From assembly GCA_028705775.1 (NCBI GenBank), contig JAQWCW010000005.1:1-64000 (forward strand): a stretch of DNA of 64,000 nt, given 5' to 3'. Under the pieces are notes generated by a model. That model searched no databases, was not told where the DNA came from, and saw nothing but the letters and a program-made list of their open reading frames with translations. Below, in pieces: positions 1-7,255 of this stretch (its first letter is position 1; every line of letters starts with the position of its first letter). Source of the DNA: Eubacteriales bacterium (GTDB lineage: Bacteria > Bacillota > Clostridia > Christensenellales > Aristaeellaceae). A program made the translations under genes and the position numbers.

Positions 1-51
1 CGTGTCAAAATAATTTACGAATACGCCGATTATTTTTCTTGTCATGAGCAA
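1..51 (-). CDS. 5' end of an unidentified gene cut by the window edge
   Basis: Only the first codons are present. Reading the minus strand from position 45 gives an open frame beginning MTRKIIGVFVNYFDT. An in-frame TTG at 51 sits about 8 bases after AAGGAAGG, a better start distance than the ATG at 45, which lies about 14 bases away. The product cannot be recognised from this much. It is transcribed divergently from the coiled-coil genes that start at 447. Confidence 0.5.
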   Translation of the reverse strand, partial: MLMTRKIIGVFVNYFDT

Positions 52-261
52 TTGCGATACCTTCCTTTTCTATTTGAAACAAAGTAAAAGCGAAAATGTA
101 CAAAAGACAGCGCACTATCGGAGCAAAAGAAAAGCGGGAAATGAATAACAAGCGCCAAGGTTTAACTAAAGTATATCACATTGCCTGCCGATTGCAAGCG
201 AAAACCGCGATACGCATGAAAACTTTGGCGCTGTAAAACGCAAATATTCGTAAAAGCCGCT

Positions 262-289
262 TTGAAATAAGCGCGCAGTATGTTATAAT
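262..289 (+). promoter_or_regulatory. extended -10 sigma-A promoter for the coiled-coil gene pair
   Basis: TTGAAA (262-267), a 16-base spacer and TGTTATAAT (281-289), that is a perfect -10 preceded by the TGn extension. It leaves a leader of about 150 bases before the gene at 447. Apart from this promoter and the divergent start at 51, nothing gene-like is seen between 52 and 446. Confidence 0.6.
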
Positions 290-446
290 AGGTAAAACTA
301 CTTCCGCGCAGGACATCATGCTCGGTATATCGCAGGCGCGCAGGGCAACGTAAACAGACGCAGTCAAGCATTACGAATCTCCGGCGCAATAAAGCTGTAT
401 ACCGAAATTCCAGTCTACGCGGATGTGAACAAGGAGTGGAGAGCCG

Positions 447-1574
447 ATGAAGAAAATCTGGCCGGCAATCGTCACGCTTGCGCTGTGCATTGTCATAGTG
501 TGGGCAGTCGTTGCAATCAATAACAAGAACACGGAGCAGGGAAAGCTCAGCGACCTTGAAACAGTTAAGGCTGCCGCACAGAGCGCGAATCAGGAAGCCT
601 CCGATTTGTCCGCGACCCTGAAGGCGCAGATTGCGGAGCTTGACACGCAGCTTGCCGCTATTCAGACAGAGCTTGACAAGGCGGGCGAGGATACCTCCGC
701 GCTTACAGCTAAAAAAGAAGAGCTGAGCAAGGCGCTTGGCGATGCAACGGCAAGGCTCGACGCGGCGACCGCAGACGCCGAAACCTCAAGCGCGAGCAAG
801 GCAGCGTCCGAAGCGGCGCTTGCAGAGCTGAACACGACGATTGGTGAGCTGAAGAGCAGCACCGCCGATTTGGAAGCAAAGATTGAAACGCTGAGCGCGG
901 GCATTGCTATTGAAAACAACGCAACGCCTAAGCCGACAGCAGAGCCTACTCCCGAGCCGACCGCTGAACCCACTCCCGAGCCGACCGCAGAACCGACGGC
1001 AGAACCGACAGCTGAGCCTACCGCTGAGCCGACGGCTGAACCTACCGCCGAGCCTACCGCCGAGCCGACGGCTGAACCGGTTGTTGAAGCCACCGCAGAG
1101 CCGGTTGTTGAGCCGGTTATAGCGGCGAATTATCAGTATGCAGACGAGATGGGGCTGTCCTTTGAGCTGCCCGCCGATGCAATCATTCTTGAAAAGACAG
1201 AAACCGCAGATGTCGGTTCGATTCTCAGAGCCACCTCTGCCGATAGCACAACATGGCAAATCGAAGTATACCACTACATCAACGGAAGCCGCGGCTTTGC
1301 GGAAATCGAATCCTTCTTCGCCTCTGAGCGCCTCAAGAAAGAGGTTATCAGATATGAAGCCGAATTCAATCTCAAGCTGATGGATATTGACGCCGAGAAG
1401 TTCACGATTACGAGAAGCACGGAGAACGGAGACATCACGGAAACGACCCATATAGCGGTATCCGGTACGGATTACATCCAGATAACGTTCACCGCGCCCG
1501 ACCTCACATACGAAAACGCACAGGCGGCGTATAAACTCGTTATGGATTCCATACAGCACGCGGTTAAAGAGTAA
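447..1574 (+). CDS. membrane-anchored coiled-coil protein with EPTA-repeat linker and C-terminal globular domain
   Basis: Unknown function. The 375-residue product starts with MKK and a single hydrophobic segment (about residues 5-24), then an Ala/Glu/Lys-rich heptad-like region (about 27-155) that should form a coiled coil. A Pro-Thr-Glu linker made of repeated EPTA units follows (about 155-222), then a globular domain of about 150 residues. The last part loosely resembles PsbP/DUF1795-type lipoprotein domains; that is a weak fold guess. The layout suggests a protein tethered in the membrane with its C-terminal domain held away from the surface across the cell wall. Seven bases separate its stop from the ribosome site region of a second, smaller coiled-coil membrane protein, so the two are probably co-transcribed and may pair. 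Confidence 0.7.
   Translation: MKKIWPAIVTLALCIVIVWAVVAINNKNTEQGKLSDLETVKAAAQSANQEASDLSATLKAQIAELDTQLAAIQTELDKAGEDTSALTAKKEELSKALGDATARLDAATADAETSSASKAASEAALAELNTTIGELKSSTADLEAKIETLSAGIAIENNATPKPTAEPTPEPTAEPTPEPTAEPTAEPTAEPTAEPTAEPTAEPTAEPTAEPVVEATAEPVVEPVIAANYQYADEMGLSFELPADAIILEKTETADVGSILRATSADSTTWQIEVYHYINGSRGFAEIESFFASERLKKEVIRYEAEFNLKLMDIDAEKFTITRSTENGDITETTHIAVSGTDYIQITFTAPDLTYENAQAAYKLVMDSIQHAVKE
931..1119 (+). repeat. tandem 12-base repeats coding EPTA units
   Basis: Imperfect 12-base units of the type GAGCCGACCGCT are repeated about fifteen times inside the preceding gene and encode EPTA/EPTP blocks. The reading frame is kept because the unit is a multiple of three, so copy number can change without breaking the gene. 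The wobble positions differ between units, which argues that the array is not a very recent expansion. Confidence 0.85.
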
Positions 1575-1587
1575 GGAGGACATGACG

Positions 1588-2076
1588 ATGAAAAAAAGCA
1601 CTTACATTGTAGCCGGAATTCTGTTTGCCGCAATCCTTGTCGTTGCGCTCGTGTTCACAATTCAGGCGAGCAACCTCAGCGCCGCTCAGGTTCCCGTGGA
1701 AAGCGACATTGCGGCGATTAACACCGAAAAAGCGACGATTGACGCAGGAAATATAACCGACAGCGAAGCCGTTGAAGCAGCGAATGCGGCAATTAACGAA
1801 AAGACAGCGGAGCTGGAGCAGGCTAAAACCGCGCTCCAAGCCGCGCAGGACGAAGCCGCCGCTCTTGAAACCGACCTGACAGCCAAGATTCAGAGCGTCA
1901 CCGACGCCGAAACCACCGCAGCGGAAAGCAAAACCGCAGCGCAGAAGGCAGCGGACGACGTAACGGCAGCTCAGGCAAGCGTTGCCGAGCTTAACCTCAA
2001 GATTGAGGAGCTGGCAAAGACCGTAACCGATAAGCAGGCAGAGCTTAGCGCGCTGGTTCAGAAGAACAACCAGTAA
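1588..2076 (+). CDS. small membrane-anchored coiled-coil protein
   Basis: Unknown function. I chose the second ATG because it lies 8 bases after GGAGG, whereas the first ATG (1582) is only 2 bases away. The 162-residue product has one transmembrane segment near its N terminus (YIVAGILFAAILVVALVF) and then an almost uninterrupted Ala/Glu/Lys/Asp-rich region with heptad character up to its end. It lacks the linker and globular domain of its upstream neighbour but has the same anchor-plus-coil plan. Hetero-oligomer formation with the upstream product is an inference from adjacency and shared architecture. Confidence 0.65.
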   Translation: MKKSTYIVAGILFAAILVVALVFTIQASNLSAAQVPVESDIAAINTEKATIDAGNITDSEAVEAANAAINEKTAELEQAKTALQAAQDEAAALETDLTAKIQSVTDAETTAAESKTAAQKAADDVTAAQASVAELNLKIEELAKTVTDKQAELSALVQKNNQ

Positions 2077-2132
2077 CCGGCTCTCCCCCTTTCACCGGCG
2101 CGGCAACCCCGCCGGTTAATAGACAAATCAGC

Positions 2133-2175
2133 AGAAGCGTCCCCTGCCAAGAGCGGCAAGGGGCGCTTCTTTATG
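2133..2175 (+). terminator. intrinsic terminator after the coiled-coil pair
   Basis: AGAAGCGTCCCCTGCC (2133-2148) pairs with GGCAAGGGGCGCTTCT (2155-2170) with one wobble and one mismatch, followed by TTTAT. Confidence 0.75.
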
Positions 2176-2287
2176 CTCGCGCGTATGTTGTTTGCAAGGT
2201 CGCCTACCGTATTAGGCACTTAATCACGCTCCTTTGTTTGCATACAAGAATGCCGCCTTCCGATATGGAAAGCGGCAAAATGCTGTA

Positions 2288-2342
2288 TAAAAAAGTCCCG
2301 CCGTGGTTCGCGGTGCGCATTAAGCGCCCTAAGCGTGGCGGG
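2288..2342 (-). terminator. possible terminator of the prophage remnant
   Basis: On the minus strand CCCGCC (2342-2337) can pair with GGCGGG (2302-2297) across a long, partly structured loop, followed by ACTTTTTT. It lies about 30 bases after the last small phage-like gene. The remaining bases between 2171 and 2372 hold a second hairpin (about 2251-2277) and no gene. Confidence 0.45.
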
Positions 2343-2372
2343 CTCGCTCACTTTTGTTTGGTTGCCTTGCGC

Positions 2373-2630
2373 CTAATCGAGCGGAATATCCTCAACCTGC
2401 GCCCTGACCTCAAGGCAGTAAAGGTATTCGCCCATAGCTTTAGCCTGCTTTGTCAGCAGCTCAAGCGAGCAAAGCGGAGCGAATGAAAGCGTTCCCGCCC
2501 CATGCTTCACAAGCATTTGGTGAAGCTTCTGATAGCGGATTTTCGTCTGAAAGTATTCGGCTCTGAACCGCTCTTTGTAGTCTGCGGATTCCATCATCGG
2601 CTCGGTTTCGATAAGGCTTTGAAATATCAT
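2373..2630 (-). CDS. small prophage-type protein of unknown function
   Basis: The 85-residue product begins MIFQSLIETEPMM. The start is fixed by GAGGAG placed 6 bases before this ATG; an upstream in-frame ATG at 2699 has no such site. It is charged and probably helical (YKERFRAEYFQTKIRYQKLHQML), with no signal peptide. It lies downstream of the MuF-like head protein on the same strand, where phages often keep small structural or accessory genes, so I treat it as part of the same remnant. I do not recognise the family. Confidence 0.55.
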   Translation of the reverse strand: MIFQSLIETEPMMESADYKERFRAEYFQTKIRYQKLHQMLVKHGAGTLSFAPLCSLELLTKQAKAMGEYLYCLEVRAQVEDIPLD

Positions 2631-2695
2631 GGTTATTCTCCTCTCGTTTTCGGGCATGAAAAAACCGCCTAGCGTGTGCTGGGCGGCTTTCATTT

Positions 2696-2929
2696 TCATT
2701 TTGCATCGTCAGTCAATATATATTCTGGCATTTTCCCAAATGTAAGGGAGGTCAACACATCATGTTTTCCTTTTTCGCGGACGCTGCTGATTCCAACAGA
2801 TAGAATAACGCCCTTTCTCCCATCGTCTGTCGCAAAAGGAATGGGGCATTCCATAGATACGTCAGCTCCTGATAACACCATGGCTGTTGCATCTCTGACG
2901 CATAACTGTCCATCAACAAAGTATTTCAT
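2696..2929 (-). CDS. small protein following the MuF toxin; candidate immunity protein
   Basis: A 77-residue product without signal peptide or membrane segment. AAGGGAG lies upstream, overlapping the 3' end of the MuF-like gene, and only 6 bases separate the two reading frames, so they are translationally close. Small genes directly after a polymorphic toxin usually encode its antidote; here that is an inference from position only. Its base composition is AT-richer than the neighbouring chromosomal genes, like the C-terminal part of the upstream gene. An alternative is an ordinary small phage protein. Confidence 0.5.
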   Translation of the reverse strand: MKYFVDGQLCVRDATAMVLSGADVSMECPIPFATDDGRKGVILSVGISSVREKGKHDVLTSLTFGKMPEYILTDDAK

Positions 2930-2935
2930 GTTTGC

Positions 2936-3943
2936 TCACACTCCCTTCAATTCATCCAAAGCTTTTTTGTCTTGTTCAAGCAGTCGCCGTGTGATTTCAA
3001 CCTCTTTCTGAGATAAACCATATGCTTTTGAATATGCAATCAGCTTCTCTTTAGCCCACACCTCACACTGAACCATGTCAAGTTGAGTTCCACTGTTCAA
3101 TCCCATTCGGTATTGTGCTGCGTGTATCAATTCTTCAAATACAGCCGCGCGCGAAGGATTACTATGTAACACAATAGTATTTGCGTTATATGTTATTCCT
3201 TCTGCGTGTCGTATACGCAAGTAGGCATCGCCAGCATCATTCATTTGAATCAAACCGCCATTACGCCTAAAAGCCTTGACGATCCTGTGCAGCTGCTTTG
3301 ATGGCATAGCATCCACAGCATTGTCTACACTAGAACGTCTCCTCAACATCATTGTATCATTATTGATTTCCTTTTTCAACCCGTCCCTATGACCTTGCAA
3401 CCACTCAACCGTATCTTTAGAGCAGCCCGCCGCCTGCCAAGCCTTCCACTCCTCAAACGTCATATCGCCCCGAACCTTTATATCGCTGCCTGTCCGCGGC
3501 TCTTTGGCGCTTCTTTCAAGGCTTTTGAGGCTGTCGTCATCAAGAACGGCTATCGTTGTGCAGCGGCAGTGCGGGTGCAGCGGCGGCGCGTTTTTTCCTA
3601 CCTTCTCGTCGGTAACGGCGAATTCCTTGCCGTCCAGAGCGCCGCACCTTTCGCAGGTGCGCTTTTCAAGCGTGGCAAGATAGCGGTAGCGCTCGATTCC
3701 CGCGTCCTTGTACATCCGCATTTCCGCGCAGTTCGCTATATAGCTGCTTTCCGTGCGCACAAGCCGCGCCGCCTGTGAAAAGCCGACAGCAAAGCAATCG
3801 GTCAGCTTTTGCGCCGTCCTCAAGTAGCTGCTCCCGCTCATCAGCCCCTCGGTAATCGTGCTTTTGAGCGCTTCGGCAAGCTTGTCCGCGTTCCCCCAGA
3901 TGCGCGTCGAGTAGTTCCCGCCCATCCATCGCTCTTTGAGCAT
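2936..3943 (-). CDS. 5'-truncated phage MuF/SPP1 gp7-type minor head protein with C-terminal toxin-like domain
   Basis: Residues 1-135 match the C-terminal half of the SPP1 gp7 / Mu F head-morphogenesis family: GGNYSTRIWGN, RLVRTESSYIAN, then the Cys/His pattern CERCGALDGKEF and LHPHCRCT. The upstream half of the family is missing. The frame stays open above the ATG and still reads family-like (KRIYGKPAIDA) before turning into Gly/Arg-rich nonsense and a TAA near 4010, so the gene was cut at about 3980. Residues about 195-335 are unrelated to capsid function: they contain AAVFEELIHAAQYRMG, an E-E-x-x-H motif, and EVWAKEKLIAYSKAYG. Such MuF proteins with C-terminal effector domains are known as MuF polymorphic toxins of temperate phages. 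The C-terminal part is AT-richer. Whether the truncated gene is still expressed is unknown. Confidence 0.75.
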   Translation of the reverse strand: MLKERWMGGNYSTRIWGNADKLAEALKSTITEGLMSGSSYLRTAQKLTDCFAVGFSQAARLVRTESSYIANCAEMRMYKDAGIERYRYLATLEKRTCERCGALDGKEFAVTDEKVGKNAPPLHPHCRCTTIAVLDDDSLKSLERSAKEPRTGSDIKVRGDMTFEEWKAWQAAGCSKDTVEWLQGHRDGLKKEINNDTMMLRRRSSVDNAVDAMPSKQLHRIVKAFRRNGGLIQMNDAGDAYLRIRHAEGITYNANTIVLHSNPSRAAVFEELIHAAQYRMGLNSGTQLDMVQCEVWAKEKLIAYSKAYGLSQKEVEITRRLLEQDKKALDELKGV

Positions 3944-4014
3944 TGCGTCTATGGCAGGCTTGCCATAAATGCGTTTATGCGCCCTTCCTCTCCCTTTGCC
4001 CCTCCCCGCTTACA

Positions 4015-4050
4015 GCACAAAAAACGACCGGCGCAACGCGTCGGTCGTTT
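4015..4050 (-). terminator. intrinsic terminator of the foldase gene
   Basis: Minus strand AAACGACCG (4050-4042) pairs perfectly with CGGTCGTTT (4030-4022) and runs into TTTTTTG. It lies 26 bases after the foldase stop and right at the edge of the prophage scrap. Confidence 0.85.
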
Positions 4051-4075
4051 CTAATGAATATCAGTTCAAATGGGT

Positions 4076-5482
4076 TTACTCAGCCGCAGGGGCTTCGGTA
4101 GCTTCCGCAGCGGGTTCTTCCGTGGCAGCCGCAGCGGCAACGGCGTCGATTTCAGCCTGAATCTGAGCGAACTCGGCGTTCAGGATATCGGTATAGGTAA
4201 TGTTGGCAGCCTGCATCCACTCGTCAATAAGGGCGTAATACATATCATCGCTCTTGGTGGAAAGCAGCTCGGCGCGGATGGAATCGCTCAGCTCCTGAGT
4301 AAGCTCAACGGGACCGGCGGGAATATCGCGCAGATATTTCAGAATATGAACTCCGAAGCTGCCGACGACAGGCTCGCTTACATCGCCAACATTCTGGAGG
4401 GTGAAGGCGGCGTCCCTGAAAGCAAGGTCGTACATAAGGGAATCAACTCTTACGGGATAGCCGCCGTCGCGGTTTTTCGCAACGCTCATTCCGTTATCGG
4501 TGCCATACTCGTCAACAAGCTTGAGGAAGTCCTCGCCATTGTCAAGGCGCGTTTTGATGTCGGTCAGCTTATCCTGAACGGAGGCGATTACCGCAAGGCG
4601 AGCCTGCTCAATCTGCTCCTCGGTTACGGGTTCGGCGGTCGTTTCAGGGGCAGGCTCGGCAGTCGCTTCGGAAGCGGGAGCGGCGGGGTCGGCGTCCTCC
4701 TCTTTGGCGGCGTCGTCAGCCATCTGCTGGTCATAGGTTTCCTTGAGATTAAGGTAATTTTCCAAAAGGGTTTCATCCGTTTCGAGCAGGATGTGAATTA
4801 TTCCGCGATAGCCGTCCGGCTGATAATAGCTCGTCTGACCGGAATACAGCACGGAATACTCATAGGAATAAACGTCATTTGCATAGGTTTCGGTATCGGT
4901 GGCAAGCTTTGAGTCATACTGCGCCTTGATATCCTCATCCGTTACGCTCGCATCCTTGCTGGCATAGCTGCGAACGCGGTTGAAAACATCGTTTTCGCGC
5001 AGGCTTTTTGCGATATCATCAACGGACATACCATACGATTCAAGCATTGCGATGGAGCTTTTGCGCGCCTCCGCGAGAGCTTCCTCGGTGGTATCCGTGG
5101 TGAAATAGCTTACGTACTGCTCAACATAGGCGTCGAACTGCGCCTGAGCCTCAGCAAGCAGAGCCGCCTCATCCTCGGCGGTGTAGGTAAGAAGCTGCAG
5201 CTCCTGAGCCTTCTTTTCAACAATCTTCGTCTGAGCGGCATAATCGACCGCCATGGTGAGAAGCTGCTGCTTAATGCTTGGGTCTGCAACATCAACTCCG
5301 TAATAGGAGTAATAATCCGTCATTTCGTTGTTTATGGCGTCTACGTCCGCGCGCAGAATGTTGATTCCGTCCGCGGTAGCCATTACGTCGTCAGCGTTTC
5401 CCTCCGCCTGTGCGAACGTGATGAGCGACATAGCCATCACAAGCGCCATAACGAGAGCAGTAAACCTCAGGGTCTTTTTCAT
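4076..5482 (-). CDS. secreted PrsA/SurA-type peptidyl-prolyl isomerase (foldase)
   Basis: Probably a parvulin-family peptidyl-prolyl cis-trans isomerase that helps exported proteins fold outside the membrane. A cleavable signal peptide is clear (LVMALVMAMSLITFAQAEG), followed by a SurA N-like helical region with the typical opening VMATADGINILRADVD. The rotamase domain is split: its first strand (RGIIHILLE, near residue 240) is followed by an acidic low-complexity insert rich in PAAPASEATAEPAPETTAEP, then the rest resumes with DFLKLVDEYGTD, GGYPV and VGSFGVHILKYL. The C terminus is a short Glu/Ala/Pro tail. There is no lipobox Cys, unlike classical PrsA, so it should be released or held by its tail. 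It has its own promoter and terminator and so is monocistronic. Confidence 0.85.
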   Translation of the reverse strand: MKKTLRFTALVMALVMAMSLITFAQAEGNADDVMATADGINILRADVDAINNEMTDYYSYYGVDVADPSIKQQLLTMAVDYAAQTKIVEKKAQELQLLTYTAEDEAALLAEAQAQFDAYVEQYVSYFTTDTTEEALAEARKSSIAMLESYGMSVDDIAKSLRENDVFNRVRSYASKDASVTDEDIKAQYDSKLATDTETYANDVYSYEYSVLYSGQTSYYQPDGYRGIIHILLETDETLLENYLNLKETYDQQMADDAAKEEDADPAAPASEATAEPAPETTAEPVTEEQIEQARLAVIASVQDKLTDIKTRLDNGEDFLKLVDEYGTDNGMSVAKNRDGGYPVRVDSLMYDLAFRDAAFTLQNVGDVSEPVVGSFGVHILKYLRDIPAGPVELTQELSDSIRAELLSTKSDDMYYALIDEWMQAANITYTDILNAEFAQIQAEIDAVAAAAATEEPAAEATEAPAAE

Positions 5483-5564
5483 AATGCCAATCCTTTCTGA
5501 ATTACACGGGTGTTCCGCGTTTGCCGCGGCATCCGGCAGAGCCGTTGAGCCGCGCTTTTAGATG

Positions 5565-5593
5565 ATTATCGCACTTTTGCGGTTCATACGCAA
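5565..5593 (-). promoter_or_regulatory. promoter of the foldase gene
   Basis: Minus strand TTGCGT (5593-5588), 17-base spacer, GATAAT (5570-5565), about 80 bases before the start codon. Confidence 0.55.
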
Positions 5594-5656
5594 GCGAATC
5601 GGGGGCTTTGGCAAAAATGTCACACGCCGTTCACAAACCGCTCATAACACGCGCTG

Positions 5657-6457
5657 TCAGTTTCCGCCGCCGAAAAGGGTAACCTCCTCGTCGCCGTCCT
5701 CCGAAATCCCCGTCACAACCTCCTGCGCGTCCGGCAAGCCGTCCTCGCCGTCAAGCGCGCTGTCATGGTCGCCCTCAAAGGCGGATATGTACGCCTCGTA
5801 CTCCTCCGTGAACTCCTCAAGCGTAAGCCCCGCGTCCATAATATACGCGGCAGCCTCGTCCCCAACATAACGCAGATGCCACGGCTCATACATTATTCCG
5901 GTAATTTCGGTTTTATCCTCGGGATAGCGGATAACAAAGCCGTACTCGTCGCAATGCTCCGCCATCCATTGCGCTTCCTTGGTGGCGGCAAACTTTTCAT
6001 TAAAGCGCTTGCCAATCCACGCCTTGCTGATAACGTCCACTCCAAGCCCCGTCTGATGGTCGCTTGAGCCGGGATAGGCAACCGCGCCGTCGTCATAGCC
6101 TATGCTGGCAAGGCGGTTGGAATACATGGTTTTCTGCGTGCGGTAGGAGCGGTAGCCGCTGTGCGCGTAAAGGGTAATCCCGTCCGTTTTCGCCGCGTCA
6201 AACATTTCGGACAGCTTTGCGCTCGCCTTTTCGCGCATCTGAATAGCCGTTCCGCTGGTTTTTCTTGCCTTTATCTTCACAAGGTCGTCGGGAATAAAGT
6301 CGGAGTCAAGCAGGCGCTCCGTGCTTGCGAGCGTAATATAGCCGTCCTCGTTCTGCAATACAGAATAGGGAACAGGATAATCCCACAGGGCGGTTTCCTC
6401 CTCCGCCATTGCCGCAAAGGGCAGAAGGCAGAGCAAAAGGCAAATCAGCTTTTTCAT
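5657..6457 (-). CDS. VanY-type D-alanyl-D-alanine carboxypeptidase (M15B), first paralogue
   Basis: Secreted zinc carboxypeptidase that should remove the terminal D-Ala from peptidoglycan stem peptides. It has a signal peptide (LICLLLCLLPFAAMAEE) and the full set of family motifs: HSGYRSYRTQ (residues 99-108), the zinc motif SDHQTGLGVD (132-141) and EPWHLRYVG (191-199) with the second zinc His and the catalytic Glu just before it. The C-terminal 45 residues after the domain are acidic and low in complexity. The ATG overlaps the TGA of the upstream paralogue in ATGA, so the two are translationally coupled. They are clearly paralogous but quite diverged, so the duplication is old. Confidence 0.9.
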   Translation of the reverse strand: MKKLICLLLCLLPFAAMAEEETALWDYPVPYSVLQNEDGYITLASTERLLDSDFIPDDLVKIKARKTSGTAIQMREKASAKLSEMFDAAKTDGITLYAHSGYRSYRTQKTMYSNRLASIGYDDGAVAYPGSSDHQTGLGVDVISKAWIGKRFNEKFAATKEAQWMAEHCDEYGFVIRYPEDKTEITGIMYEPWHLRYVGDEAAAYIMDAGLTLEEFTEEYEAYISAFEGDHDSALDGEDGLPDAQEVVTGISEDGDEEVTLFGGGN

Positions 6458-7125
6458 TCGTCGTCCTCCGTCGCGGTTACTGTGCCGAGATACAGCTCCA
6501 CATATTCCTCATACGGAATGTCAAGCTCCTTGATGTTCGCGGCGTGCTCCATGCCCACATACCGGATATGCCACGGCTCATAGGCGTAGCCCGTCACGTC
6601 CTCCCATTCCTGCTTATAGCGCAGAATGAAGCCGTAATCGTAGCAATGCTCCGTAACCCATTTACCCTCGTCCGTCTTGGCAAAATTCGCGTTAAGGTAC
6701 TGCTTGTTCGCCTTGCAGGTGATGTCAACCGCAAGCCCGAGCTGATGCTCGCTCGCTCCCGCAGGCGCGGAAAGCTTTGCGGCGCGCTCCTTGCCCATCG
6801 ACTTTACCTTGTTGTAATAAATTGTCGCCTGACGGGAATATGAGCGATAGCCCGAAGCGGCTATAAGGTTATATCCCGCTTCCTTCGCGTCCGCAAAGAG
6901 CTGAAGAAGGGCGTCCGCCGCCTCTTTGCGCAGCTCGATTTTCGCGTCCTTGAACTTCACGTCTACCTTCACCAAATCATCCGGAACATACTTTTTATCA
7001 AGCATATAATCATGGTTGACAAGCACGGTATACTCGTCTCCGATTGGGTTATACGCTTCCTCGGCAAGCGCCGAAAACGGAAGCACAAACAGAACGAGCG
7101 CGATAAGAAGGGCGAGCTTTTTCAT
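6454..7125 (-). CDS. VanY-type D-alanyl-D-alanine carboxypeptidase (M15B), second paralogue
   Basis: The 223-residue product starts at MKKLALLIALVLFVLPFSALA, a good signal peptide, with AAAGGAG about 12 bases upstream; the frame extends further 5' but that part carries no ribosome site and no conserved sequence. The active-site motifs are intact: ASGYRSYSRQ (residues 90-99), SEHQLGLAVD (125-134) and EPWHIRYVG. It precedes and overlaps the first paralogue by four bases. Two co-translated carboxypeptidases may trim different substrates (monomeric precursor and cross-linked wall); this is inference. There is no VanRS, VanHAX or other vancomycin-resistance gene nearby, so a housekeeping wall role is more likely than resistance. 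Confidence 0.9.
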   Translation of the reverse strand: MKKLALLIALVLFVLPFSALAEEAYNPIGDEYTVLVNHDYMLDKKYVPDDLVKVDVKFKDAKIELRKEAADALLQLFADAKEAGYNLIAASGYRSYSRQATIYYNKVKSMGKERAAKLSAPAGASEHQLGLAVDITCKANKQYLNANFAKTDEGKWVTEHCYDYGFILRYKQEWEDVTGYAYEPWHIRYVGMEHAANIKELDIPYEEYVELYLGTVTATEDDE

Positions 7126-7255
7126 TGCACAAAGCGACTCCTTTCGGGAAAACCTCAAACACAAAACGAAAAACTCACAGAAAATCATCCGCCCGATACG
7201 CGCGAAGATTTCGCGAGGGTATACGGACGGATGCAGCGATTAACATGAAAAGCGC

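Noticed and set aside
931..1119. Short tandem repeats as a possible CRISPR or origin iteron array
   Set aside because: Units are 12 bases without spacers and encode a clear linker in a gene.
786..1601. Long antisense frame across the EPTA gene
   Set aside because: It is Gly/Arg-rich, mirrors the EPTA repeats, has no ribosome site and lies opposite a clear gene.
2171..4015. Complete prophage with attachment sites
   Set aside because: Only three small-region genes are present, and no integrase, portal, terminase or flanking direct repeats were found.
5657..7125. Vancomycin-resistance cluster
   Set aside because: Only VanY-type genes are present; VanR, VanS, VanH, VanA and VanX-like genes are missing.
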